DNA from: Branchiostoma floridae
Taxonomy: Eukaryota > Chordata > Leptocardii > Amphioxiformes > Branchiostomatidae
Reading direction: 5' to 3'
NCBI RefSeq assembly: GCF_000003815.2
Contig: NC_049983.1
Coordinates: forward strand, 8,380,157-8,444,156
Length of the DNA stretch: 64,000 nt
The notes under the pieces were generated by a model. That model was not told where the DNA came from. It saw only the letters and a program-made list of their open reading frames with translations, and did no database searches. A program made the translations under genes and the position numbers. Positions 34,801 through 46,100 of the stretch are shown one piece after another (the stretch's first letter is position 1; every line of letters starts with the position of its first letter).

Positions 34801-36198
34801 TCACAACAGAACAAGCCTGTATATATTGTACATTATAGTTTCCAGCAAGAATTTTTGTCTGTAGGAGGCTATGCGTGTTTAAAGACTTGTTATGCAGTTT
34901 AATGAAGACATGCATTTTGAGAAAGATTTTGTTCCTTTCTGTATTCTGTTAGATAAAACATATAAAAACATACAAATGTATGAATATGGAAGTTCGAACA
35001 TGGCACAGAAATCAGGGCTCGAAATACTTTTTCTGCATACCTGCACTGGTGCAGGTAACATTGAAAATTACCTGCACCAGACAGATTTTACCTGCACCAC
35101 TTTAGGAATTTAGGAAGTATGAATCATACTAAAATTGTTCAGGAACCATTGTTATTTTTTTCTTTTACACTTTATAGGTGCTAATAGTCAATGTACCTAA
35201 TAACAATCCATATACACCTGCATGATGGGACATTAATGTATAAAACTCAGCTCCAATTTTACCTGCACTAACCTGCATATGCAGGTGGTATTTCGAGCCC
35301 TGCAAATGTATGTCGTACACTTACTATAATGCAGTAGCTTTCACTAACAATCAAATGATGTTAAAATGGTGTAAACTTCCTTTTGTTTAGAGGTGTTTGA
35401 CTTGCCTCTGGCTCTGCTATTGAGAAAACATGTAACAGAATGCATGGCAACATCTTCAGAGATTGATTTTGCAATACTACTAATAAGAAGCGCATACTCA
35501 TACTTGTAGACATTATGTCTAATGTATGTGTTGAAGGATGCTATACTATGTATAACTTGTGTTCAGTATTGCATATTCCTGTGATAAGCTCTCCTAATGC
35601 GATACGATAGTGTAATAAGCAGCTGACCTAAGTCAGAACTTAAATGGCATGAGTACATCTCACCCTATGCTTTGTTACTGTACGTAACTGTAAATACAGT
35701 TGTCTGTTGTGCTGAATTGAACTTTTGCTCACTACAAACATAATCATGAAGATAACACAAAGAAATCAAGTTTCAATGACTTTTCAGGGCATTGAATGCT
35801 TATCCTTGTGGCTTTTTCTTTATGTTCTATTATAATATGATATCATCTTGTGCTTGTATGATATACACGTACATGAATATGTATATGGCCTCCGTTGTCA
35901 CTATTGACCATGGTAATATATGTTTTATGCATATCTGCCTCAATTTCTTCAATCCTGGGTACACAGATTTTGTTTTTGTACAGAAAGTCAAGGATACGAT
36001 TTGTAACTATGAATAATCATCCACGCCAATTTGATTTGGACGGTATTAACCAAATGAAAATGATGTTTACAGCCATAGAAAACCCTTATTGGAATGCCTC
36101 AAACAATAATGAGTCTGAGTGTGACGCAACAGCCTAAAGGTAAACAATACATGTGTAGTTATGAAACGGGACCACCCGATCCAGGGACTGGACTCAGA
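34801..36198. other. Intergenic region between CENPH and first LRR gene
   Basis: Probable CENPH 3' UTR followed by AT-rich sequence. It contains one CAGGGCTCGAAAT element (35013-35302). No further exon seen. Confidence 0.5.
35013..35302. mobile_element. CAGGGCTCGAAAT element, copy 2
   Basis: Same termini as the 31116 copy (CAGGGCTCGAAATA / TATTTCGAGCCCTG), but only 290 bp. Its subterminal word is ACCTGCACTGGTGCAGGT instead of the ACTTGCAC form. Confidence 0.85.
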
Positions 36199-39100
36199 AT
36201 GGACGGACGACTGTGCTTTAGGCTCTTGTTCGTGTGTTTCGTTTTGACAACCGGCCATTTGGACGACAATGTGTTTGACTGCACCGGTAAAGCGGGAATG
36301 CAGCATGCAGAAAGTGGACCGACCATAGATACAGACGCTGGCACCTGCAATGCGATGTAAGTATGCCCTATGTTGATTACCTTTCGTCTGTGGTAGTCTT
36401 GACACCTTATTATACTACCGAGAGCATTCGCCTGTCGGACAGTAAATTAGACATGTATGTTTTTGTTTGTAAACCGCGGCCTTATGAAGAACTTTATTGC
36501 ACGACAATTGTACATGGTACAAAATATGGCAACAACTATTACATAAAGTACAAAATGGAGGCATAGGATAAAGCTTAGCAACCTTGTTAACATAACAATA
36601 GGGGCTAGCATAATACATTCATTTAGTATCATAATGAAGTAGGCTAATCATTAGCTTCAGTATTCTTTCTAATAGCGAAGCAGTCCTTGATATATTTGCC
36701 TATTTTTGCATTATGGTAGTTCTGACATCTAAATATATGTGCAAATCTGTCTGTAGCATCGAGTCTTTTGAAATATGTTGTACTTGATTCGAGAAACGTG
36801 AATAATTCGTTGCGTAAACTTAGCGTATCTAGAACATTCCATTACGAAATTCATCTTATGTCATAACCTGCGTAAAGCACCAAGTTTGTACTGAAGAGTA
36901 CAAGCTGCATATCCGGACAGATTTATTTGATCCACTCACACCGGGAAGAACCCCTACTCTTTTCGATAAGTGTCTTGGGTTCTTTAGGGTTCTCATGGTG
37001 TGGGTCTCCTTAAACACGGAGGGCCATTTAATAGCCACCTGAGTTCGGAGTAGGTAAAGACAATAATTTCGATGATCTACCAAAAGTGAAAACATCTGGT
37101 ACATAATATCAATAGGCCTTGGGTAGGAGGAACTGACTTTTCTTCAGCTACAATATAACGTTATCAATTTAGATAAGTGCTTAGTCACAGCTAGTAGTAA
37201 GTTAACCAGTAAAAAAACTTGCGGCAAAAAACGACATTGTCAACGATGTTAAGGCCAGGTTCACGCACGTATTATTGAATTCAGGAATAAAAGTCTTGTT
37301 GATTATGATACCATGTTCTAACACTTTAACTCTTGTTATCATGATAAAATTTGAGAATGAAGGTATCTTATTTTCCGCCCAAATTGTTTTTTTTTTGCTT
37401 GTCAGTTTAAGTATATAGAGGATGTTACAATATATCTATGAAAATTATTCACTGTAGTCTAAGCCAAAGCAAGGAGGTTCAAAGAGTGTTTTTTAACCTC
37501 CTTGGCCAAAGTAAATAATTTTGAAATCTTAGGACAGTCTACAACTACTCTTGGCTGAGCTATAGGAAATATAGGATGGAGGCTGCCATAATCATGTTTT
37601 CTATATCCATAATTGAACTACAATCAGGGAAAACATCTCACAAAGACTGAAATTGTAAAGGTAAAACGATGTGGATGGCGTTCAGCACCAAGGACAGGTA
37701 TATTTGCCATATGCAGACAGTGAATGCATATGAATGCAGAAATCACTTCATACACCAAGCCGTGGCGACTGTAAGCAAGAAAGCCTGCAACAGTCAACAC
37801 GGCTGTGTAACATGGTTCGCAAGAGTTGACGTTGCCAACTAGCACAACCCCTGTATCGACCAATTCTAGCCCCGAAGTCGACACTTCTAAGCGATCAGAA
37901 GAGCAAATAACAGCTTTAATAGAATAAATACCACGTTATTTACCAAAATTGCCTCTGTAAACAACGAACTTCAGGGAGGTTTAATAGAACTACAAATGTC
38001 TTTTAGAAGTCATTATCACGAAACGATTTTAATTGAATCTTTCACAGTCTCACAGTGACCCCTAGTGTCCAAGAAGCAAACTGCAGTCTTTTCCCGTTTA
38101 CATAGCGAAGAACTTGATGTTGATTTGCTAGTGCACAGTCTATCGTTAATATGATCGGATAAACCTAACAAATGACAGACAGGTTAACTTGTGTAAAATG
38201 TACCGTAGGTGTTAAATTGATTCGCTACCATTGGTCAACGCGTTGGTAGCATCTCTATCAATAGGAATGCCACAACCTTACGCCTCAAGGACAGGACGTT
38301 CAAAGGGGGTTCCGTGGGGGAGTACGCCTCTCTTACCGAAGAGAGTAGGGGTGAGCGGATCAAACCTTACAGCCAAGTCTCCGGGTTGATATCTTGAAAA
38401 TATGATAGTCACCTGTTATGTCAATATTTCCACTAATGTAGTAAGTCTCAATAGATATTTTCTCACAACGGCGCTCTGAAATCTTACGTGTGTTTGTTTC
38501 AGGAGATGGACGTACCGTTCCGACCAGTCTATACTGCATGGAAAGGAAAAGCATTTTCAGCTATCCTCCCCTGGCGTAAACTTAACGGACATCAAGGAGA
38601 ACCTGAAGAAAATACAACATCTTGTGAACAAGAGCAGAATAATAATACAAGGTGAGTTTCCATCTTTATCATGATAACAGCACTTCTTTGCACAAAATGT
38701 CTGTGACAATTTTTTTTCGAAATAAGTCAGTCACACAAGATACCTTCAAGTTTCAATCTTAGTCTTTAGACAATGTACCAGTGTTGCGAATGTTGATTTA
38801 TTAGCTAAAACAATTAACAATGATCACTATGTCTTTCTGTAGACTACTGTGCACTGCAAGACCAACTATGGGAGGAGACGCTAACAAAGTGTTCCAGAAA
38901 CAACACCTTTGTGACCGCACTACTCAAGAACAGAGAGCTCCGGCCTTGGGTACGTCAGTACTGGGCACGTTGGCAACCGTTAGGGCCACGTATTCCGCTC
39001 TGTGAAAAGTTACCAAAGACTCTAACACACTTCGTGGCATACTGCGTTATGGCGGGCACCGAACCAGGCTACATGCGAGCTCACAACGTCAAAAACTACA

Positions 39101-39882
39101 CAATCTTCTTTTCTTCTCTTCTGAACGCTGTGAAAGATCTAAATATACCCGAAGCTGCCTTTTGCACCACCGAGACTGTTGCCACTGCCTCGCTTATCTT
39201 GGAGGGTAGAAAGTTCACCACCTCTGACGCATCTGCTTTGGTTGAACTTTTTCCGTACCTCAAATGCTTGGGTAAACTGCACATAATAAAGTCTCGGATG
39301 TCGGCTTCTGCTACGAGAAAGATCATAGACCGCCTCTGCGAACTGAAACACCTCACGAATCTCGACCTGTTCAGCAACATCATTGATGACGAAGGTGTAT
39401 TGAAACTCACACAGACTTTTATCCACCTGAAGAACATGAAGAAACTGTCGTTGGAAGCTAACGCAATCACCCCAACCGGTGGAGAGATCATAGCCCGTAA
39501 CATCGCTAAACTGCAGGAGCTAGAAACACTCATAATAGGCAACGAAGTTGCTAGTAGCCTACTGACCATGACAAAGGAATTTCTGAAGATGCCTAACCTA
39601 CGCAAACCGATACTGTCTCTTCTTGTGACCAAACCGGATGACATTCCACATATTGAGAACGATGTGAGGGAGGTGGTACGGCTACTACAGGCCAAGGTGT
39701 ACAGCGTTAGGCCATGGAAGGTGAAGTTGTTTTATGACCAAACAGACTCAGACCGTAACACAACGTCTAGCTGGAACGCAGTACGTTTGGAGATGAGGAA
39801 AGACACTGGCGGAGGAGGCGTGCTTCTCGAATCTAGCGACAGGGAGTTAAGCATTGTGCTCTGGGTGTCACTTCTGGAATGA
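36199..39882 (+). CDS. Secreted LRR protein, paralogue 1
   Basis: Exons 36199-36356, 38503-38651 and 38843-39882 (TGA) encode 448 aa with consistent phases. The N-terminus MDGRLCFRLLFVCFVLTTG looks like a signal peptide, so the protein is probably secreted or lumenal. Residues 20-100 are unrecognised and include a CNAMRWTYRSDQS motif matched in paralogue 2. The large last exon opens with a Trp-rich stretch (RPWVRQYWARW), then a segment with THFVAYCV and FFSSLLNAVKDL. Ribonuclease-inhibitor-like leucine-rich repeats follow (CELKHLTNLDLFSNIIDDEG; HLKNMKKLSLEANAITPTGG; LQELETLIIGNEV). The C-terminal part (KVKLFYDQTDSD, then SDRELSIVLWVSLL) has no family I know. The repeats resemble those of NLR receptors, but no NACHT or death-fold domain is encoded. 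Function unknown; a binding protein is inferred. Confidence 0.75.
36484..36612 (-). repeat. Dispersed repeat B, copy 2
   Basis: Reverse complement matches 13968-14104 almost throughout, including GTTGCTAAGCTTTATCCTAT and GTACAATTGTCGTGCAATAA. It lies in intron 1 of LRR paralogue 1. Confidence 0.8.
37666..38310 (+). repeat. Dispersed repeat A, copy 2
   Basis: Same order of landmarks as 9766-10505: ACCAAGGACAGGTATA, GGCGACTGTAAGCAAGAAA, then CAGTGACCCCTAGTG and TGTACCGTAGGT. It lies in intron 1 of LRR paralogue 1. Confidence 0.65.
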
Positions 39883-40720
39883 AGAATAACAAGAGAGGCA
39901 ACATTTTTGCGAAAATGCAGAATGTTTTCCCTCTAGACTTACTACTCAAATACAATACTATACCATTAGGCTCGCCACAAAGTAGTGTGTGCGAGTGAAC
40001 AAAATAATGATTTGGACTATGAATGGGGCATCTGAGTAGCTTGACATGATAGCCAGCCCAGGTAGACTTCCCAGGTAGCAAGGTCTGTTCGTTTTAGGCT
40101 GTTACACAGAATAGCCGTTTCCATAAACCGTTTCTGCTAGAAGAGCGAAAGAAAAAAGAACACACCAGCAAAAACAATCTGTTTTCTCCTTCGGAAAATA
40201 TCTAAAAGATGAAACAACATCTGAAGCATTATACATCTATCTGATGTCTCAAGTGTCGTAGTCTTAAATTTGAAAGAGTGCGTGCTTTGCTGTGCTGTAT
40301 TTGTAAAATTTATATTGCACGGCGTTAGAAAAAATGGCTGTCCTTCAACAGTACGAGTATGTTCTTGTAAAACTTAAACTCTGAGATTTAACGTTATATA
40401 TCAGGAACTGCAGATGTCTCTGTCAAAGTCATTGTAGAGTTTACACCAACATTTCCTCTTAAATGATCAAGAAGGACTAAGGAAATGTGTTCGATAGATT
40501 TATAGGCAAAGCAGTGATTTTGGACCACAATGTTTAGGAGAATATGCAAGTCAGGAAATTACAATTGTGATCTAGGTTTACCCATCATGCAAGTCGTGTT
40601 TACTTCAAGGATAGAGCCGTACAATAAATTGTCTATCTAATTTTACAGATGAAAAGAACTCATTTACTCCCACCTTCCTGGAACTACGTAGACGGCTTGG
40701 CAATAAAGAGAATAGCTTAA

Positions 40721-41568
40721 TACAGTCAAACCTGCCCCAGCGACCACCTCTTCTCAGCGACCACCTGGCCATTTCGACCGCTTTTTCTCGGTCCCGATTT
40801 TTTTCCCCATTGACGTAAGCATTAAGCGACCTTTTCTCAACGGCCATCTGGCCAACGCGACCGCGACCGGCCCAAATTGGGACCCATAACGACCGCATCA
40901 TTTTCAAAATTGAGGTTTTCATCGATTTTTGATGATAACTAGCGCAATTTTGTGCCGAAATCCTTGTAAGAAAATCCGAATCTAGTTGTTACAGAACATT
41001 TAAAAAAAAATCTATATCATTTCAAAGTGAACGAATGCTGAAACGTATATAGCCTCATACTTTTTAAAGAAAGATCTGTGTAGCTCATACGAAACGTGTG
41101 AGTGCTTTTGTCCAACTGTACTGTACTGTACATTCAGCCGTGGGTAAGTACGCTATCGGGACGTACCGGGCATCGAATTCGAAAGGTGCACCGTAGTTAT
41201 TTCAGATCAAGAACATAGCGACGCATTAAGGCTTGTATGGTAGTTAACTGACAGCATCAAAGTTCCCTTACTGTCTAAAACGTTAGTATACAAATACTTG
41301 AGCTTTAAAACACTGTATCGTATAAAAATTCGATAAAAGCTTGGGGTTAAATTTACAATTTACAGTGTGCGTGTTGTACTTGAAATTAAATACCTCGCTT
41401 CTTCGCGTGCGTGCAGTGTGCTTGCTATTTGCCATTCAACACAGCGGAAACCATTTATACTTTGCATCGGGCATGTTTTGAGTCGATACTCCTCTCAGCG
41501 ACCACCTGTCCAAATCGACCGTTTTTTTCCGGTCCCCCGGGTGGTCGACTTGGGCAGGTTTGACTGTA
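40721..41568. mobile_element. Long MITE with TACAGTCAAACCTGCC termini
   Basis: TACAGTCAAACCTGCC and GGCAGGTTTGACTGTA bound 848 bp. Subterminal CGACCACCT words repeat on both sides. It shares its terminus with the element at 18919-19100 but is much longer. No transposase frame. Confidence 0.85.
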
Positions 41569-42198
41569 CCTACTTACCATTTTCATTTTTTTTTGGTGAC
41601 AGGCATATTAAATACTGATGAAAATACAGCATCATTTTGTCAGTGTTGAGAGTGAAACATTCTTGAATGTTCTTGTGTTCCACCTTTTACTTCTGAAATA
41701 GTGTTATCAAGAATAAAGTTTTTTCTACATGAAATAATGATTTCTTATGCCAATCATTGCATACGAGATTGGATAGGAATCCAAGATATTCCGTCCTCGA
41801 GGCCTCATTTTCCGTTCCGTCTCTGACTTCACAGTGTTCTTGCTTGTGTGATGTCAATCAAATTCCTTCCTGCAATATCAGCTATATCATTGTGCACACA
41901 ATATCTACGGTAAACATAGCAGTTTATTAGTTATGAATATATATGCATAGACATTTTCAATGTAATTTGTATTAACGGCGATGATTGCCACTGTCGATAG
42001 TATAACGTTACCATCCCACATCTTTGAATGAGAGAATTTGGTGTGTACGTCCAATGGAGAGGCCCCTTGGCCATATATATACTCAAGACGTTTCCAACAT
42101 ATTTTTATCCCAAACCTGTATTGTAGTAAACAAGGATGTAACATTACAGTCTTATTCTCACCCAACATCCACCGACCCCCTCAACGTCCTTGACCTCT

Positions 42199-42885
42199 TT
42201 TAAGCTAAGGGCACAACCCGCCGTACGTGCAAATACGTGCTGTCTACGTGCCAAAACGTGGGCAATCTTTTGGTATCCGTAAGTGGTAAGTACCGTCTCC
42301 GTACGAACACGTGGCGAATCCCACGGATTTGGGAGCACGCAGACACGCCGTAGAAATTTAAGTGCATGCGGAACTTTCTCTGCAGCTGCGTTCGGGCTGT
42401 GGATTCGCCCTCCGTACGTGCCAGTACGGGCGACGCACCTGCCATGTACAGACTGAACGTTTTCAGGAATACGTGGCGGACGTGGCCTCCACAAAAAACG
42501 TACGGACAAATTGCACGTACGGCGGGTTGTGCCCCAGGCTTAAGCTAAGGGCACAACCCGCCGTACGTGCAAATACGTGTTGTCTACGTGCCAAAACGTG
42601 GGCAATCTTTTTGGATCCGCAAGTGGTAGGTACCATACCGCCTCCGTGCGAACTCGTACGGAATCCGACAGATTGAGAGCACGTATATACATGACGTAGA
42701 ACTTTACGTGCAGGCAGAACTTTGTCTTCTTTCGGGCTGACATGCGTTGAGACCGACTTCCTCCCTGCTCTTGCCATTCCTTCCCCACATTTTCAGAAAA
42801 AACTTGACGGATGTGACCTCCAAAAAATGTACAGACAAAGAGCACGTACATACAGCGTCCTTGTGTCCTTAGCTTTACATAACAC
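42199..42885. mobile_element. Two tandem ACGTG-rich MITEs
   Basis: TTAAGCTAAGGGCACAACCC starts at 42199 and recurs exactly 340 bp later. The first copy ends with the inverted partner GTACGGCGGGTTGTGCCCC near 42536. The second has a decayed right end near 42880. Each left flank carries four ACGTG words within 45 bp. No coding capacity. Confidence 0.85.
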
Positions 42886-43154
42886 GAATTCATGCATCAT
42901 GTAACGTTAATGGGGCATTCACCTCGCCACAATCCAAAGCGTTTCAGTTGAAACACGCCTCTTTTTCTTTCATCCGTTTGAAAGCTAGTGACACCTTTCA
43001 ACAGCCACAAGAGGTTGTATGATTAAAGCCTCCATCGATATCATGAAAGCTCTATCTGTCTGCTTTTAAAGCGTATTATCATAACTATTTACGTAAGTAG
43101 TTGTAATAATATAACGTGCTAGGTTCTTGCACCACTTTGTCAATTATACTCAGA

Positions 43155-46100
43155 ATGGGTGTACGGTTGTATCTCATACTCCTGTCCGTATACTTCGTCT
43201 TGACATCGGTCCTTCCGAACGAAAACACCTCGAATTCTACCATTCAAACGGGACTACAGCCCACACAGAGTGAGGAGGATCCCAACGCAAACGTGGACAC
43301 CTGTCGCATGAGGTAAACTACTAGTAACTAACGATATTCTATAATAAGGTTTATAATACAATATTTGGTTTATTTCTTCGATCATTGGACTCTACAATAC
43401 ATGACAATATTGCGCATTTTACGTATTTTACTTGTAAGCAACTATGAAATTACGAGAGAATGATACAAGCCATGTACAATTCAAACAACAATCTTATAGA
43501 ACTGCAACATAAGCAGAATAAGAGATACAAAATCTATCTTTGAGCAACTACGAGAGAATAATAAATACCATATACATTTGTACAATTGAACCAATAATCA
43601 TAGGTATACAAAATCATCATCATCGTTCATCCTCGTATGAGGTGGAGCAGACGAAGTTAGTCCTCCAGAACTGTTTGTATACAAAATAAATGGAATAAAA
43701 GATACGGAAAAAGTTTTGTAAACGAGGAAAAAACAAACAAACACCCCCAAACGGCTTTTTACGGTACTGTATCAGATCGCCTGGCTTTGATATCACGTGT
43801 TCTGGACATACCGTCGTCATGGTTTTTGAGTGGTATCGTTAGTTCACCTCTATCCGCTGTGTTTCTAAACAGGGTATCCAGGGATATCAAAGTTGATGGA
43901 CGGTAGTTTCAAATTGTAATATTTTCAAATATTGCTGTTTGAAACCATCATCTGTTGACTTGATACTCCTAAATACATTGTTCTTAAAAAGAGCGGATAT
44001 TGGATACCTACGGATAAAGGTGAACTAGCGTTACATGTAACGTTAGATATCTTTCATATTTTCCTTTCCAGAGAATGGACGTACGACTTCGCCCAGTCAG
44101 AACTGCCAGTACGGACCGGATATCGCCGTTATGATGACCACATAAAGGACATGTTCGACAACGTGAAGAAGAAGTTATCTTTCGTGAAGGAGAGTGAACC
44201 ACTCGTAAGAGGTTCGTTTCCTGTGTATATTTTTGCGGGTCTCTAGTGTACGTCTTACAAAATAGGGCATGTACCCTGGCCGGGTTCTCTCTGAAACCAC
44301 ATAGGTGTTGTATGAGACTGAATCTGCATAGCGTTATATATCAAAGTGCATATCTCTACAAGCCACATGCCAATTGTCATCTCTCAAATCCAATCAGTTT
44401 TTCTTTTTCGTTGCTGGACTGCAACAAGAGAGTGGTCGTTAGGGTCCTACCATGATATGCGTTTCTTTTATGAAAGAGTACAGAAGACTACTTTCCCATC
44501 AGTTAAGAGATTTGATTTTTAAGAAGTTTAATTTTTGATTTTATATAATTATTATAAATTTGTCAAGTCTCGTTTCTCTTTGGTCAAGGAAAAGAAGTGT
44601 TCTTCAGTTATGCTTATGAATCAGATATGTACACACGCTACAAAAACATAAAGAGAAATCATTATTGACACAACAAAAGTACAGCGACTTTCGTAAGGTC
44701 AATAACAACTACTTACAGTACATTTAAACAGGGAAAATTCAGATAGATATGAATATTAAATTAAGTCAACATGTTGAGTCTAGCGTGTCATGTACACTAT
44801 TGGTTCTAAGATTCTTTGATACATCTAAATGTTTGTACACAGTAATCATAAGGGTTATCGCCTTCCATGATATAGCTGAATTTATTCATCGTACAGAAAG
44901 TAGCAAATTCTGAGCATGAGGAAAGGATTGTGAACAGCTTCGTGCGTTTATCATCATATCGTGAACAATTAGTAACAAAGTGACGTTCATCTTCGAACTC
45001 ATCTGGGCATTATGATATATTCTCGGCGAAAGTAACAAAGCGGTCTCTTATCCCCTTTGTAGACGCCTGTTTAAAGAGGGAACGACGCTGGGAGGATTAT
45101 GTCAAGGAAAAATGCCCCAAACCAGTGTCGGCGGTATCAGAACCCTCTAGCGGTAACAACGCCGTGGTGAGCGCACTGCTGACCGCCCAGCCGTTCTGGC
45201 CTCGGCTCTGCAGGACCTGGGTACGTACGGGATATTTATGATAATGTTTTGATGATTTATACTACATGGCATATAGAGGCATGAATTGGGTGCAGACATG
45301 TCAGCGCAATGGCATACTGACACAGCAGTGTCGCCTTGCGGACAAAATTATTATTACCATCACTCCATGCGGTAATTTCTTTAATTTCTATGTGTGATTG
45401 GTCAAGTTTTAAAATGTTATAAGCATTTTTTACCCTATTTAGATCCGCCTGCTGTCTGCCATTGGTTAGCTTTGTCCAATAGTGTTAACGATAGAGTCCA
45501 CGTTACCCAGTCAACTTCAAGTTTCTTTTTCCTATGTCAACGAAAAATCTGCAGTTTGCTTTCTTGTCACTAGGGGTCGCTGTGAGACCGTGAGCAATCA
45601 TACTGAAACGGATGTTGTGAACAAAGCGTCTATGAGAGACATTTCACTGTTTTAACCTTCCTGAAGTTTGTTGTTTAGAGGCACATTTTGGTGTTTGGTG
45701 AATAGCATGAAATCTATTCTTTTATGTTTGATTTGCTCCTCTGATCGCTTTTGCCTATACTGAGCTAGAATATAGGGGTTGCGCCAGTTGGAGAGGGGGT
45801 GGTGGTGCAGGGCAGGGCAACAGCAAATCTTGCGAACCATGTTAGATCGCCATGTGGACTATTGCAGGGTTTTCTTGCTTTCGGTCGTCACGGCAAGTGT
45901 TTTAATAAGTGATTCCTGTATCCATTCATTGTCTACATAAGGTAGATATACCTGTCCTTGGTGCTGAACACACACGCAAGAAAACGCACGTGTCCCTGTA
46001 CAGTGTATACACATGGGGCCCTTTCCCAATTAAACTATTCAATCAGTGCAGCATGTAACAATCCCTGGATGTTTAAGTCTGTAGATAAAGTCACAATTCT

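Larger units (their letters stand above)
39883..43154. other. Region between the two LRR paralogues
   Basis: No gene seen. It holds a MITE at 40721-41568 and two head-to-tail 340-bp elements at 42199-42885. The stretches 39883-40720 and 41569-42198 are AT-rich with no recognisable content. Confidence 0.5.

Noticed and set aside
39096-39695. 199-residue antisense frame
   Set aside because: Shadow of the LRR exon of paralogue 1; its Ser/Leu-rich composition follows from the sense codons.
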